Under the pieces are notes generated by a model. The model worked only from the letters and a program-made list of their open reading frames with translations, did no database searches and was not told the DNA's origin. Source: Azospirillum rugosum (lineage in GTDB: Bacteria > Pseudomonadota > Alphaproteobacteria > Azospirillales > Azospirillaceae). From it: DNA of 64,000 nt. Each line of letters opens with the position of its first letter. Within the stretch, counting starts at the first letter, position 1. The stretch lies in assembly GCF_017876155.1 (NCBI RefSeq), contig NZ_JAGINP010000021.1, forward strand, positions 1 to 64,000, written 5' to 3'. Shown here piece after piece: positions 42,390 through 51,421 of this stretch. The position numbers were made by a program, and so were the translations under genes.

Positions 42390-43517
42390 ATGACGTCCAA
42401 CCATCCAAAAAGCGATCAACCCGCGAAGGCCATCCACCCGGTGGCCTATTTCCTGGGATTCTTCCTGGTCTTCGGGCTCGTCCAGCTGGCTTTCCCGGCG
42501 AAGAAGGCCGACCAGCCGGTCAAGGCCCCCGCGCAGGCCGCGGCCACGGCGGAAAGCGCCCAGGCCGCTCGGCCGGCGCCCACGCCGGTGTCGCCGACCG
42601 CGCAGCTGCTGTTGGAGGCGGCCCGCGCCGTCCCGCCGACCCCGCCGAAGCCGGACCCGCAGCCCCTGGTGGCCAAGGCACCGGCACCGGCCCCGGTCCC
42701 AGCACCGGCCGCACAGCCGGCCCCGGCGCCGGAAGCGGCCAAGGCGCCACCCGCGCCCGCCTTCCCCAAGGCGGTGCTGAGCGCGTCGGGCGAGCCGGAC
42801 TATGGCAAGGCGCTGTGGAACCCGCTGCACTTCAAGCCGGCCATCGACACCGCCACCAACGACCAGTGCCTCGCCTGCCACCAGGAGGTGCTGGAGCCGA
42901 GCGTGCGCGCCGCCTCCCCCGCCGGGGTCAAGTCCGCCGACACGCTGGCCTGGTACCAGACGCTGGACACCTACATCGGCGCGCAGGACAGCTTCCACCG
43001 CCGGCACCTCAGCACGCCGATGGCGGAGCGGCTGATGAACCTGCAATGCAATTTCTGCCACCAGGGCTCCAACCCGCGGGAGGAGGCTCCGGTCCCGCCC
43101 ACCGCGACGAATGCAGGCTACACGCTGCGCAAGCAGGTGAACCCGGAGACGACCTGCCTCGCCTGCCACGGCCAGTTCCCCTGGCAGAACATGGAAGGGC
43201 TGCCCGGCCCCTGGCACGAGGCGCGCGAGAGTTTCGAGTCGGCGGACGCGCCCAACGGCTGCCTGTCCTGCCACAACCCGGAAGGCGGCTTCCGCACGGA
43301 GCGGCACAAGGTCAGCTACCTGAAGGCCGAGGCGATCGAGCAGGCGGCCACGGAGAATGCCGATACCTGCTATGGCTGCCACGGCGGGCGCGCCTGGTAC
43401 CGGATCAGCTTCCCCTACCCGCGCCACCCCTGGCCCGGCATGCCGGAGGACACGCCCGACTGGGCGAAGGGGCGCCCGACCTCCTCCGACCCGCGCTACG
43501 CGCTGCCAAAGAATTGA
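42390..43517 (+). CDS. Membrane-anchored pentaheme c-type cytochrome
   Basis: A 375-residue protein. One uncleaved membrane helix (about 18-36, VAYFLGFFLVFGLVQLAFPA) anchors it; then comes a long Pro/Ala-rich tether (38-125) and a periplasmic head with five CxxCH heme sites at 160-164, 220-224, 256-260, 291-295 and 327-331 (CLACH, CNFCH, CLACH, CLSCH, CYGCH). It resembles NapC/CymA-like and cytochrome c3-like electron carriers in layout but does not match them fully. It lies 10 bases before the molybdoenzyme gene, so it very likely passes electrons to or from that enzyme in the periplasm. No DmsC or NrfD subunit is present, which suggests it links to the quinone pool. Confidence 0.88.
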   Translation: MTSNHPKSDQPAKAIHPVAYFLGFFLVFGLVQLAFPAKKADQPVKAPAQAAATAESAQAARPAPTPVSPTAQLLLEAARAVPPTPPKPDPQPLVAKAPAPAPVPAPAAQPAPAPEAAKAPPAPAFPKAVLSASGEPDYGKALWNPLHFKPAIDTATNDQCLACHQEVLEPSVRAASPAGVKSADTLAWYQTLDTYIGAQDSFHRRHLSTPMAERLMNLQCNFCHQGSNPREEAPVPPTATNAGYTLRKQVNPETTCLACHGQFPWQNMEGLPGPWHEARESFESADAPNGCLSCHNPEGGFRTERHKVSYLKAEAIEQAATENADTCYGCHGGRAWYRISFPYPRHPWPGMPEDTPDWAKGRPTSSDPRYALPKN

Positions 43518-43527
43518 GAGAGGCGAG

Positions 43528-46068
43528 ATGGACGCGAAAACGATCCTGGGGAGCGCGCTGAACGTCTCGCGGCGCGACGTCCTGCAGGGAGCGGCTGGGG
43601 CGGCGGCAACCGCCGGCCTGTTCCGCGCGGTGGAACCGCGGGAGGCCAAGGCCTTCGCCTACAGCCCCTACCCCACCGACGATGAGCTGGTCACCGTGCC
43701 GACCAGCTGCGCCCACAATTGCGGCAGCCGCCACATGCTGGTGGCGCACAAGAAGGGCGACGTGATCGTCCGCCTGTCCACCGACGACGGCCGCTACCAG
43801 GGGCCGCAGGGCGGGTTCGGCTACGACACGGAGGAGATGCCGCAGCTGCGCGCCTGCCTGCGCGGCCGCTCCTACCGCTCGCGGCTTTATTCGGCGGAAC
43901 GGCTGCTCTACCCGATGATCCGCGTCGGCGAACGGGGCGAGGGCAAGTTCAAGCGCGCCTCCTGGGACGCCGCGCTGGACTATGTCGCCGGCAAGATGCT
44001 GGACCTGAAGCAGAAGCACGGCCCGCACGCCCTGCTGGACCAGAGCTACGCCGGCGCGTCCTACGGCGTGCTGCACAAGTCCGACCAGATCGAGGGGCTG
44101 CTCGGCCGCTTCCTCGGCATGTTCGGCTGCCGCACGTCGAGCTGGTCGGTGCCCTCCTACCAGGCGACCACCTTCTCCAGCCGCATGACCTTCGGCACCA
44201 TCGAGGATGGGAACGAGGACGACACCTTCGCCCATTCCAAACTGATCATCATGTGGGGCTGGAATCCGGCCTACACCTTCCACGGCGGCAACACCTTCTA
44301 CTACATGCGGCTGGCCAAGCAGCGCGGCTGCCGCTTCGTGCTGGTGGATCCGCAATATTCGGACAGCGCGTCGGCGTATGATGCCTGGTGGATCCCGATC
44401 CGGCCGGCGACGGACGCGGCGATGATGGCCGGCATGGCCTTCCACATCTTCACGAACAATTTGCAGGACCAGGACTTCATCAACCGCTTCACCCAGGGCA
44501 TGGACGCGGGAACGATGCCGCAGTGGGCGCAAGGCGGCGAGAGTTTCAAGGACTACATCCTGGGCACCCGCGACGGGCAGCCGAAGACGCCGGAGTGGGC
44601 CAGCGCCATCTGCGGCGTGCCGGCCAGCGACATCGTGAAGCTTGCCGACCTCTACGCCCGCACCAAGCCCGCCGCGCTGAAGGCCAGCTGGGCGCCGGGG
44701 CGCAATTCGAACGGCGAGCAGTACAACCGCATGGCCGCCGCCCTCCAGGCCATGACCGGCAACATCGGCAAGCTGGGCGGCTGCGCGGAGGGCGTCGGCA
44801 AGGCCTGGCACGCGGAGGGCGTCGCCTACCCCTACGACGAGTTCGCCAACGTCTGGTACGCCTCCATCAAGTCGGACCGCTGGGCGCATCTGGTCCTGAA
44901 CTACCCGAACCTGAAACGGGAGGAGATCGGGCTCTGGCCGCGGTCGGACAACCTGGACGGGGTGATCCCCAACGTGCGGGGCATCTTCTGGCAGGGGTCC
45001 AACTGGTTCAACCAGCTGCCCAACATCAACAAGCAGATCGAGGCCATGAAGAAGCTGGACCTCGTCGTCTGCAACGACAGCACCATCACGCCGTCGGGCC
45101 TCTACGCCGACGTGCTGTTCCCGGTGGCGACCCATTTCGAGCGGCACGACGTGGCGCTGCCCTGGTACAAGGGCCACTACTACATCCACCGCCCGAAGGT
45201 CATCCAGCCGCTCGGCGAATCGAAGACCGACTTCCAGATCTACACGGAGCTGGCCCACCGGCTGGGCTTCGGGGAGCGCTACAACCCCCGCGCCAGCCGC
45301 GAGTATTTCCACCACGACGACGCGGTGGACGAGGCCTATCTGGCCGCCTGGTGGGAGAAGGTGCAGCACCACCAGGGCGCCGACATCAGCTGGGAGGAGT
45401 TCAAGGCGCGCGGCACCTACAAGTTCAAGCTGCCGCGCCCGCACGTCGCCTTCCAGGACCAGATCGAGAAGGGCATCCCCTTCCAGACCCCCAGCGGCAA
45501 GATCGAGATCCTGTCCACCCAGCTGGCCCAGGTGACCGACTGGACCCGCACGGCCTGGGGCCATCCCATCCCGGCGATTCCGAAGTGGACCGAGCCCTTC
45601 GAGAGCCTGAACCACGCGGAGAAGCGGGCGGAGCACCCGTTCCACCTGATCACGCCGCACCCGCGCTGGCGCACGCACTCCATCTTCAACAACATCCCCT
45701 GGCTGCGCGAGACCTACGAGCAGGAGGTCACCATCAACGCGGCCGACGCCAAGGGGCTGGGGATCAGGACCGGCGACACGGTGGAGGTCTACAACGCCCG
45801 CGGCCGCATGGTGCTGCCGGCCTATGTGACCGAGCGCGTGATGCCCGGCGTGGTGGTGGTGCATGAGGGCGCCTGGCTGGACCTGGACGGCGACGGGGTG
45901 GACCGCGCCGGCAACCCGGACGTGCTGACGCTGGACGAGCCGAGCCCGGCCGGCGGCTTCGCCTACAACACCATCCTGGTGAACCTGCGCAAGACCGACC
46001 TGAACCACCGGCCCGGCTGGGACCAGCTCGCCACCTCGCGGGCGCATGTCTTCCGCCGCAGCACGTAA
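43528..46068 (+). CDS. DmsA-like molybdopterin oxidoreductase, Tat-exported
   Basis: An 846-residue bis-MGD enzyme of the DMSO-reductase family. A twin-arginine signal (NVSRRDVLQGAAGAAATAGLF, 12-32) directs folded export. The Fe-S site reads C61-x3-C65-x3-H69-...-C110, where DmsA has C-x3-C-x3-C; here the third ligand is His. CLRGRSYRSRLYSAERLLYPMIRVGERGEGKF and EWASAICGVPASDIVKLADL are strongly DmsA-like, and the Mo ligand may be a Ser in SVPSYQA. Whole-length agreement with DmsA is good, but the substrate (DMSO, TMAO, other S- or N-oxides, or a reverse oxidation) is not known. ATG 43528 lies 11 bases after the cytochrome gene. Confidence 0.9.
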   Translation: MDAKTILGSALNVSRRDVLQGAAGAAATAGLFRAVEPREAKAFAYSPYPTDDELVTVPTSCAHNCGSRHMLVAHKKGDVIVRLSTDDGRYQGPQGGFGYDTEEMPQLRACLRGRSYRSRLYSAERLLYPMIRVGERGEGKFKRASWDAALDYVAGKMLDLKQKHGPHALLDQSYAGASYGVLHKSDQIEGLLGRFLGMFGCRTSSWSVPSYQATTFSSRMTFGTIEDGNEDDTFAHSKLIIMWGWNPAYTFHGGNTFYYMRLAKQRGCRFVLVDPQYSDSASAYDAWWIPIRPATDAAMMAGMAFHIFTNNLQDQDFINRFTQGMDAGTMPQWAQGGESFKDYILGTRDGQPKTPEWASAICGVPASDIVKLADLYARTKPAALKASWAPGRNSNGEQYNRMAAALQAMTGNIGKLGGCAEGVGKAWHAEGVAYPYDEFANVWYASIKSDRWAHLVLNYPNLKREEIGLWPRSDNLDGVIPNVRGIFWQGSNWFNQLPNINKQIEAMKKLDLVVCNDSTITPSGLYADVLFPVATHFERHDVALPWYKGHYYIHRPKVIQPLGESKTDFQIYTELAHRLGFGERYNPRASREYFHHDDAVDEAYLAAWWEKVQHHQGADISWEEFKARGTYKFKLPRPHVAFQDQIEKGIPFQTPSGKIEILSTQLAQVTDWTRTAWGHPIPAIPKWTEPFESLNHAEKRAEHPFHLITPHPRWRTHSIFNNIPWLRETYEQEVTINAADAKGLGIRTGDTVEVYNARGRMVLPAYVTERVMPGVVVVHEGAWLDLDGDGVDRAGNPDVLTLDEPSPAGGFAYNTILVNLRKTDLNHRPGWDQLATSRAHVFRRST

Positions 46069-46083
46069 GGGGGGCCGACCATC

Positions 46084-46749
46084 ATGGAAGAGGAAAAGAA
46101 GGCCCGCGTCCAGGTGGCCGTCGCCGCGCGCAAGCGGGAGGGCTACACGCCGGTGGTGCCGGACACGCAGCTGGGCTTCGTCCACAACAACGTGGACTGC
46201 ATCGGCTGCCGCGCCTGCGAGATCGCCTGCAAGGACAAGAACGGCCTGCCGCCGGGCCCGCGCTTCCGCCGCGTGATGTATGTGGAGGGCGGCCGGTACC
46301 CGGAGGTGTTCGCCTACAAGGTGAACATGTCCTGCAACCACTGCGCGGAGCCGGCCTGCCTGCCGACCTGCCCCACGGGCGCGATCTTCAAGCGGACGAA
46401 GGACGGCATCGTCGACATCGACAGCAGCCTGTGCATCGGCTGCCGCCGCTGCGAGGCCGCCTGCCCCTTCGGCGCGCCGCAGTTCGACCCGATCAGCAAC
46501 ACCGTCATGAAGTGCAACCTGTGCGTCGACGAGATCGACGCCGGGCGCAAGCCCTATTGCGTCATGGGCTGCATGATGCGCGTGCTGGACGTCGGCCCGA
46601 TCGACAAGATCCGCGACGGGTCCTATGCGACGAAGGCGGTGGGGCCGGGTGAGCGGGTGGTGCGGCAGGTGCGCAACATGGCCGATCCGGAACTGACCAA
46701 CCCGTCGGTTGCCTTCGTCGCGCACCCGAAGGGGCGGGTGGAGGGGTGA
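46084..46749 (+). CDS. DmsB-like four-cluster ferredoxin subunit
   Basis: A 221-residue iron-sulfur subunit with 16 cysteines in four groups: C39-42-45-49, C84-87-92-96, C117-120-123-127 and C144-147-159-163, the standard pattern of DmsB/NrfC-type subunits with four [4Fe-4S] clusters. It has no signal peptide, so it is probably carried across the membrane by the Tat signal of the catalytic subunit. It follows that gene by 15 bases. The C-terminal tail (about 180-221) differs from DmsB. Confidence 0.93.
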   Translation: MEEEKKARVQVAVAARKREGYTPVVPDTQLGFVHNNVDCIGCRACEIACKDKNGLPPGPRFRRVMYVEGGRYPEVFAYKVNMSCNHCAEPACLPTCPTGAIFKRTKDGIVDIDSSLCIGCRRCEAACPFGAPQFDPISNTVMKCNLCVDEIDAGRKPYCVMGCMMRVLDVGPIDKIRDGSYATKAVGPGERVVRQVRNMADPELTNPSVAFVAHPKGRVEG

Positions 46750-46752
46750 GTG

Positions 46753-46874
46753 GTGGAGTGGTCGCGCTGGGCCCCCACCCTAACCCTCCCCCACTTCGCG
46801 GGGGAGGGGACTAACTCCTCCCCCCGTCGAAGATGGGGGGAGGCTGGGAGGGGGGCCCAGCGCGACCACTCCAC
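46753..46874. repeat. Palindromic repeat, GGGCCC family (copy 4)
   Basis: The outer arms GTGGAGTGGTCGCGCTGGGC and GCCCAGCGCGACCACTCCAC are perfect 20-base inverted repeats, with the inner hairpins CCTCCCCCACTTCGCGGGGG and CCTCCCCCCGTCGAAGATGG/GGGGAGG. It lies within the respiratory cluster, between the ferredoxin subunit and chaperone genes, so it may lower transcription or stabilise message ends there. Confidence 0.88.
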
Positions 46875-46894
46875 CCCAACACAGGAACGCGCAC

Positions 46895-47596
46895 ATGGAC
46901 GGAATCATCCATATGACCGAGGCGTCCCCGGTGGTCGTCGCGTTTGGGCGGGCCGCGGCGGCCGATGTTCGTCGGCTGGCCGGCCTGCACGACCATGAGC
47001 CGACCACAGACCTCCTGGAGGAGCTGCGCGCGCAGCCCCTCCAGGACCTTTTCGGGCTGACGCTCGACCGGCCGGACATCGCCCAGGCGCTGGCGCTGCT
47101 GGGGGAGGCGCTGGACACCCTGCCCCGTCCCGCCGACGCGGCGGCGCTGGACGAGCTGGCCGCCGACTTCGCGGCGATCCACCTGACCAACGCGCTGCGC
47201 GCCTGCCCCATCGAATCCGTCTGGGTGCACGAGGAGCCGCTGCGCCGGCAGGAGGCCATGTTCCGCGTGAAGGCTTGGCACCGCCGCTTCGGCGTCGTGA
47301 CCGACGACCCGCGTGACCCCGACCATCTGGTGCTGGAGCTGCACTTCCTGGCCGAGCTGCTGGAGCGCGGGCTGGGCGCGGAGGCGGCGGACTTCCTCGA
47401 CCAGCACCCGCTGCGCTGGGTCCCGGCTTTCTGCGGCCGGGTCGCGGCACGGTGCCGCACGCCCTATTTCGCGGGGACGGCGCTGCTCACGGGCGGCTAT
47501 TTGGATGCGTTGCGCGACCTGCTGGCGCAGGGCTTCGACCGGCCCCGGCCGGCGAGGCAAGACGCGGAGTCGCGGCGCAAGGAGGCCTGCGGTTGA
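46895..47596 (+). CDS. TorD/DmsD-family chaperone
   Basis: A 233-residue all-helical cytoplasmic chaperone that binds the Tat signal of molybdoenzymes until the cofactor is inserted. Family features are the DFAAIHLTNALRACPIESVWVHEEPLRRQEAM segment (the Y/F-x-x-LF..G..PYESVY-type motif), LVLELHFLAELLERG, and the helix near WVPAFCGRVAA. Its natural client is the enzyme encoded just upstream. ATG 46895 has AGGA eight bases before it; an in-frame ATG at 46913 is also possible. Its stop overlaps the next gene start by four bases. Confidence 0.9.
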   Translation: MDGIIHMTEASPVVVAFGRAAAADVRRLAGLHDHEPTTDLLEELRAQPLQDLFGLTLDRPDIAQALALLGEALDTLPRPADAAALDELAADFAAIHLTNALRACPIESVWVHEEPLRRQEAMFRVKAWHRRFGVVTDDPRDPDHLVLELHFLAELLERGLGAEAADFLDQHPLRWVPAFCGRVAARCRTPYFAGTALLTGGYLDALRDLLAQGFDRPRPARQDAESRRKEACG

Positions 47597-48798
47597 CGAC
47601 ACACAGGACCGGGCAGTCGGTCATAGGATGGCCGGCCACAGCAAGGCGCCCGAGCGCCCCGCCGAGCATCGCGGCGGAGCGCTGCGTGCACAACAAGGCC
47701 GTGGTGGCGAGCTGCCGCGCCTGCGCCGACGCCTGCCCGCGCGGCGCCTGGGTCGTCGACGGCGACGGGGTGTCCATCGACTTGCCGGTCTGCGACGGCT
47801 GCGGCCTGTGCGCCGCGGCCTGCCCGCAATCGGTCATCGCCCACGGTCACCGGGTCGCGCGCCGTTTGGAGCGACGGGGGGCGGGGCGCGGTCGCCCCGT
47901 GGGATTCGCCGCCTGCTCGCGCACCGGCCTCCGAAATGCCCATGAGGGCGGTGACGACGGGGTGGACGGTGTGCTGCCCTGCCTGAACGTGGTGGGACTG
48001 GCCGACCTCGTGGCGCTCTATGGCGCCGGGGTACGGAAGCTGGTCGTCGCGCGGGGGGCCTGCGCCTCCTGCACCACGGGCAGCGGCACCGCGGTGCGGC
48101 TGGAGCGCGCTGTGGCGGAGCTGAACGTCCTGCTGGAGGGGCGCGGCCTGCCGCCGCTGCTGCTGACCCGCCGCTCCGCCACGCCCTGGCGCGCCCAACT
48201 GGCCTTCGACACGGTCCCCGACCACGAGGACCTCCCCAAGGACGGCCCGGACGACGTCGGCCTCAGCCGCCGCGGCCTGTTCCGCCTGTCCGGCCTGCGC
48301 CGGACGGGGAACGCGCCGGCGGCGGGCACCGGGGGCGGCGCGTCCCCGGCCGGGACTCCGCTCGGACGGCTGTTGCCGCCGCCGGCCTTCCCGCGGCTGG
48401 CCGACTCGCAGCCCTGGCCGTGGGTGCCCTCCATCGACGCGTCGGTCTGCGAGGGCTGCGCCGGCTGCGCGCGGCTCTGCCCGACCGGGGCGATCCGCCT
48501 GGATCCGGAGTCCGCGGCCTTCCGCATCGCGGCGGAGGACTGCACCGGCTGCCGCCTGTGCGTGGACGTCTGCCGGCCCGACGCGCTGATCCTGGAGCGG
48601 CTGGCCCCGCGCCGGCAGACCGCCGTGCCGCTGCACGCCCGGCGCTGCCCGTCCTGCGGCGTGACCGCGCGCCTGCCGGCCCCCCGGCCGGGGGCGGACG
48701 CGCTGTGCCCGGTGTGCCGCCGGACCACCAACCGGAGGCGCCTGTTCCAGGTGCTGGACGATGCCGACGAATCCCCGGGCCCTTCCGCTACCCCTTAA
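47593..48798 (+). CDS. Polyferredoxin with zinc-ribbon-like tail
   Basis: A 401-residue protein. The first ferredoxin pair has CVHNKAVVASCRACADACP and CDGCGLCAAACP, the second pair has CEGCAGCARLCP and CTGCRLCVDVCRP, so up to four [4Fe-4S] clusters. A middle domain (about 90-250) has no Fe-S motif except CASCTTGSGTAV. The tail carries CPSCG and CPVCRR, a likely zinc ribbon. The start is TTG at 47593, overlapping the TorD stop (TTGA), with an excellent AAGGAGG seven bases upstream. There is no signal peptide. It resembles NapF/HdrA-linked ferredoxins and may mature or feed the molybdoenzyme. Confidence 0.85.
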   Translation: MTTHRTGQSVIGWPATARRPSAPPSIAAERCVHNKAVVASCRACADACPRGAWVVDGDGVSIDLPVCDGCGLCAAACPQSVIAHGHRVARRLERRGAGRGRPVGFAACSRTGLRNAHEGGDDGVDGVLPCLNVVGLADLVALYGAGVRKLVVARGACASCTTGSGTAVRLERAVAELNVLLEGRGLPPLLLTRRSATPWRAQLAFDTVPDHEDLPKDGPDDVGLSRRGLFRLSGLRRTGNAPAAGTGGGASPAGTPLGRLLPPPAFPRLADSQPWPWVPSIDASVCEGCAGCARLCPTGAIRLDPESAAFRIAAEDCTGCRLCVDVCRPDALILERLAPRRQTAVPLHARRCPSCGVTARLPAPRPGADALCPVCRRTTNRRRLFQVLDDADESPGPSATP

Positions 48799-48918
48799 GG
48801 CATAGACCTACCGGAAAGTCCGGCTTGCCGAACCGCAAGAGCGACGCCATAGCTTAGCCACTCCGGCGGCCAAGCCTCCGGATCCTGTCCCATCCTGTCC
48901 GGTACCCGCCTTTCGCCG

Positions 48919-51081
48919 ATGCCCACACGGTTCCTCGACGCACTGGCCAGTGAATCGGCTGGAATGCTGCGGCTGCTGCGGGCAATGCTCGTGGCGTCGG
49001 TGCTCGTGCCGTCGGTCCTGTTCGCGGTCATCGCGTGGCGCGACTACCACGCCGTGGTCGCCGAGACCGAGCGCAACATGAACAAGACGGTGCAGGTGCT
49101 GCACGAGCATCTGCACAAGATCTTCGACACCGTGCAGCAGACGCTGGACCGCGTCGACGAGCGCACCCAGGGGATGAGCTGGGACGAGATCGCCCGGTCG
49201 GAGTCCGTGCACGTCTACATGAAGACGCTGGACGACGAGCTGCCGCAGGTGGGCGTCATCGCGCTGATCGACCCCAATGGCTTCACCCGCGCGCTCAGCC
49301 GAGCCTTCCCGGTGGAGCCGCCCACCAACGTCAGCGACCGCGAGTACCTGCGCGTTCAGAGGGATCACGACGCCGGCCTGTTCATCAGCGAACCGGTGAT
49401 CGGGCGCAACACCAAGGCCAGGCAGTTCAACGTCAGCCGCCGCCGCAGCGGCCCGGGCGGTCCCGACGGGGCCTTCAACGGCATCCTGGTCGCCGCCCTG
49501 CACGCCGACTATTTCAAAGACTTCTACAGCCGCGTCCTGCCCGGGGGCGAGGAGTCCATCTCCATCGTGCGGCAGGACGGCACCGTCCTGATGCGCGTGC
49601 CGGAAATCCCGAACGCCAATCCCGCGCGGCTTTCGCCGGGGAACGGGCTGATGCAGGCCTCCGCCCGCGGGGCCGGCGAAGGGATGTACCGCAACGTCAG
49701 CCAGGTGGACGGCATCGACCGGCTGTACGCCTTCAAGCGCATCACCCCCTATCCGGTGTACGTGACCTACGGCATGCCGCAAACGGAGATCATGGCGACC
49801 TGGCGGCGCAACATGTTGCTGTACGCCACCTTCGCCCTGCCGGCCACGCTGGCGCTGGTCGGGATCACCTCGCTGGCCATGCGGCGCGCGCGGAGCGAGG
49901 CCGTCGCCATGCACCGCTGGGCCGAGGAGGTGCGCAACCGCGAAAGCCTGGAGGCCGCGCTGCGCCAGTCGCAGAAGATGGAGGCGCTGGGCCAGCTGAC
50001 CGGCGGGGTCGCCCACGACTTCAACAACCTGCTGACGGCGGCGCTGGCCAACCTGCACCTGATGGCGCCGCACCTGCCGGCCCCGGGTGCCCGCTATCTG
50101 GACGGGACGCGGACGGCGCTGGAGCGGGCGAAGAAGCTGACGGGGCAGCTGCTCGCCTTCTCGCGGCAGGAGGCGGTGGATCCGCAGGTGGTCGACTTGG
50201 CGGACAGCCTGCGCGCGATGGACGACCTGCTGGAACGGTCCGTCCGCGCCGACATCCGGCTGGACTGGGACCTGGACCCGGGACCGCAGAGGGTGGAGGT
50301 GGACCCGGTGCAGCTGGAAATGGCGGTGCTGAACCTGGTGCTGAACGCCCGCGACGCCATGCCGGACGGCGGGCGCATCCGCATCTCCAGCCGCGCCGTC
50401 GCGGACCCGGAGCCGGGGGTGGAGGACCGCGGGGCCGGAGCCGTCGTGCTGGAAATCGCCGACACCGGCACCGGCATGCCCCCCGATGTCGCCGCCCGCG
50501 CCTTCGACCCCTTCTTCACCACCAAGAGCATGGGCAAGGGCACCGGGCTCGGCCTGTCGATGGTCTACGGCTTTGCCCGGCAGTCCGGCGGGACCGCCCG
50601 GATCGAGAGCGCGCCCGGCCGCGGCACGGTGGTGCGCGTCGCCCTGCCGGCGACGGCCAAATGCCCGGCGGCGGACCTGCCCATGCCCGAGGCAGCGGCC
50701 GGCGCCACCGGCCCCGTGCGGCTGCTGGTGGTGGAGGACAACGCGCTGGTCCTGATGGCCACGGTGGAGGGGCTGGTCCAGGAAGGGTTCGAGGTGATGA
50801 CCGCCGACCACGGCGCCGCCGCGCTGGAGCTGCTGGAGCAAGATTCCGCCTTCGACGTCATCGTGTCGGACGTGGTGATGCCCTACGGCGTGTCGGGAAT
50901 CGACCTCGCCCGCCAGGTGCGCGAGCGCTGGCCGCGCATCCGGGTCCTGCTGACCTCCGGCTACAGCCCGGAGTCGCTGACCGGTCTGGGCAGCGACACG
51001 GTGGTCCTGCCCAAGCCCTTCACCCCCGACCAGCTCGCCGCCCGCATCCGCGCCCTGCTGCGGCCGGCCACGGTGGCCTGA
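48919..51081 (+). CDS. Hybrid histidine kinase with periplasmic dCache sensor
   Basis: A 720-residue membrane sensor. Order: TM1 (about 20-40), an extracytoplasmic dCache-like domain (42-295, with GVIALIDPNGFTRALS and SISIVRQDGTVLMRVPE), TM2 (299-320), a HisKA dimer domain with phospho-acceptor H366 in GGVAHDFNNLL, an ATPase domain with N-box LVLNARDAMPDGG and the G1/G2 boxes DTGTGMP and GTGLGLSMVYG, then a receiver domain (598-715) with D651 in VSDVVMPYGVSGIDLA and K in VLPKPFTPD. The receiver is attached, so output goes through a further partner. It lies 120 bases after the respiratory cluster and may or may not sense its substrate. Confidence 0.92.
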   Translation: MPTRFLDALASESAGMLRLLRAMLVASVLVPSVLFAVIAWRDYHAVVAETERNMNKTVQVLHEHLHKIFDTVQQTLDRVDERTQGMSWDEIARSESVHVYMKTLDDELPQVGVIALIDPNGFTRALSRAFPVEPPTNVSDREYLRVQRDHDAGLFISEPVIGRNTKARQFNVSRRRSGPGGPDGAFNGILVAALHADYFKDFYSRVLPGGEESISIVRQDGTVLMRVPEIPNANPARLSPGNGLMQASARGAGEGMYRNVSQVDGIDRLYAFKRITPYPVYVTYGMPQTEIMATWRRNMLLYATFALPATLALVGITSLAMRRARSEAVAMHRWAEEVRNRESLEAALRQSQKMEALGQLTGGVAHDFNNLLTAALANLHLMAPHLPAPGARYLDGTRTALERAKKLTGQLLAFSRQEAVDPQVVDLADSLRAMDDLLERSVRADIRLDWDLDPGPQRVEVDPVQLEMAVLNLVLNARDAMPDGGRIRISSRAVADPEPGVEDRGAGAVVLEIADTGTGMPPDVAARAFDPFFTTKSMGKGTGLGLSMVYGFARQSGGTARIESAPGRGTVVRVALPATAKCPAADLPMPEAAAGATGPVRLLVVEDNALVLMATVEGLVQEGFEVMTADHGAAALELLEQDSAFDVIVSDVVMPYGVSGIDLARQVRERWPRIRVLLTSGYSPESLTGLGSDTVVLPKPFTPDQLAARIRALLRPATVA

Positions 51082-51094
51082 TCAGGTGGCCTGA

Positions 51095-51289
51095 TCACAT
51101 AAGCGCACTTATAAACATCGGCGCCCAGAGCAGCGCCGACCAGACGACGCCCAGGAAGATGCCGTGGGTCAGGTCGGTGAAGGTCGGTTCGCACAGGCTG
51201 TGGATGCGCCAGATGGCTTCGCGCTCGTCGGTCCCGCGGTCGTGGAAGGGCCCCGGATCGCGGGGGGGCTGCTGCTGGGCGTCGTTCAT
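51095..51289 (-). CDS. Small single-helix membrane protein
   Basis: A 64-residue protein with a charged N-terminal part (MNDAQQQPPRDPGPFHDRGTD) and a C-terminal membrane helix GIFLGVVWSALLWAPMFISAL. It converges on the hybrid kinase gene; the two stops are 14 bases apart. I do not recognise a family. The upstream ribosome site is weak. Confidence 0.55.
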   Translation of the reverse strand: MNDAQQQPPRDPGPFHDRGTDEREAIWRIHSLCEPTFTDLTHGIFLGVVWSALLWAPMFISALM

Positions 51290-51362
51290 GGCCGTTCACT
51301 CCGGACGGAATCCGCACGGGAGTGGAACCCCTGAACGCTCCGCCGGTTCCGCCCGCCGGGGC

Positions 51363-51402
51363 ATGAAAAAGCCCCCGCTTCCCGGAGGAAGGGGGGCCTT
51401 GG
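51363..51402 (-). terminator. Terminator for the small gene at 51422
   Basis: On the minus strand GGCCCCCCTTCCTCCGGGAAGCGGGGGC followed by TTTTTC. It follows the stop at 51422 by about 20 bases. Confidence 0.85.
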
Positions 51403-51421
51403 CCGCCGGCGGTCGCGCCGG

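Noticed and set aside
43405..46725. Long open frame on the minus strand opposite the molybdoenzyme
   Set aside because: Low-complexity His/Arg/Val translation and no start signals; the plus-strand frame has complete family motifs.
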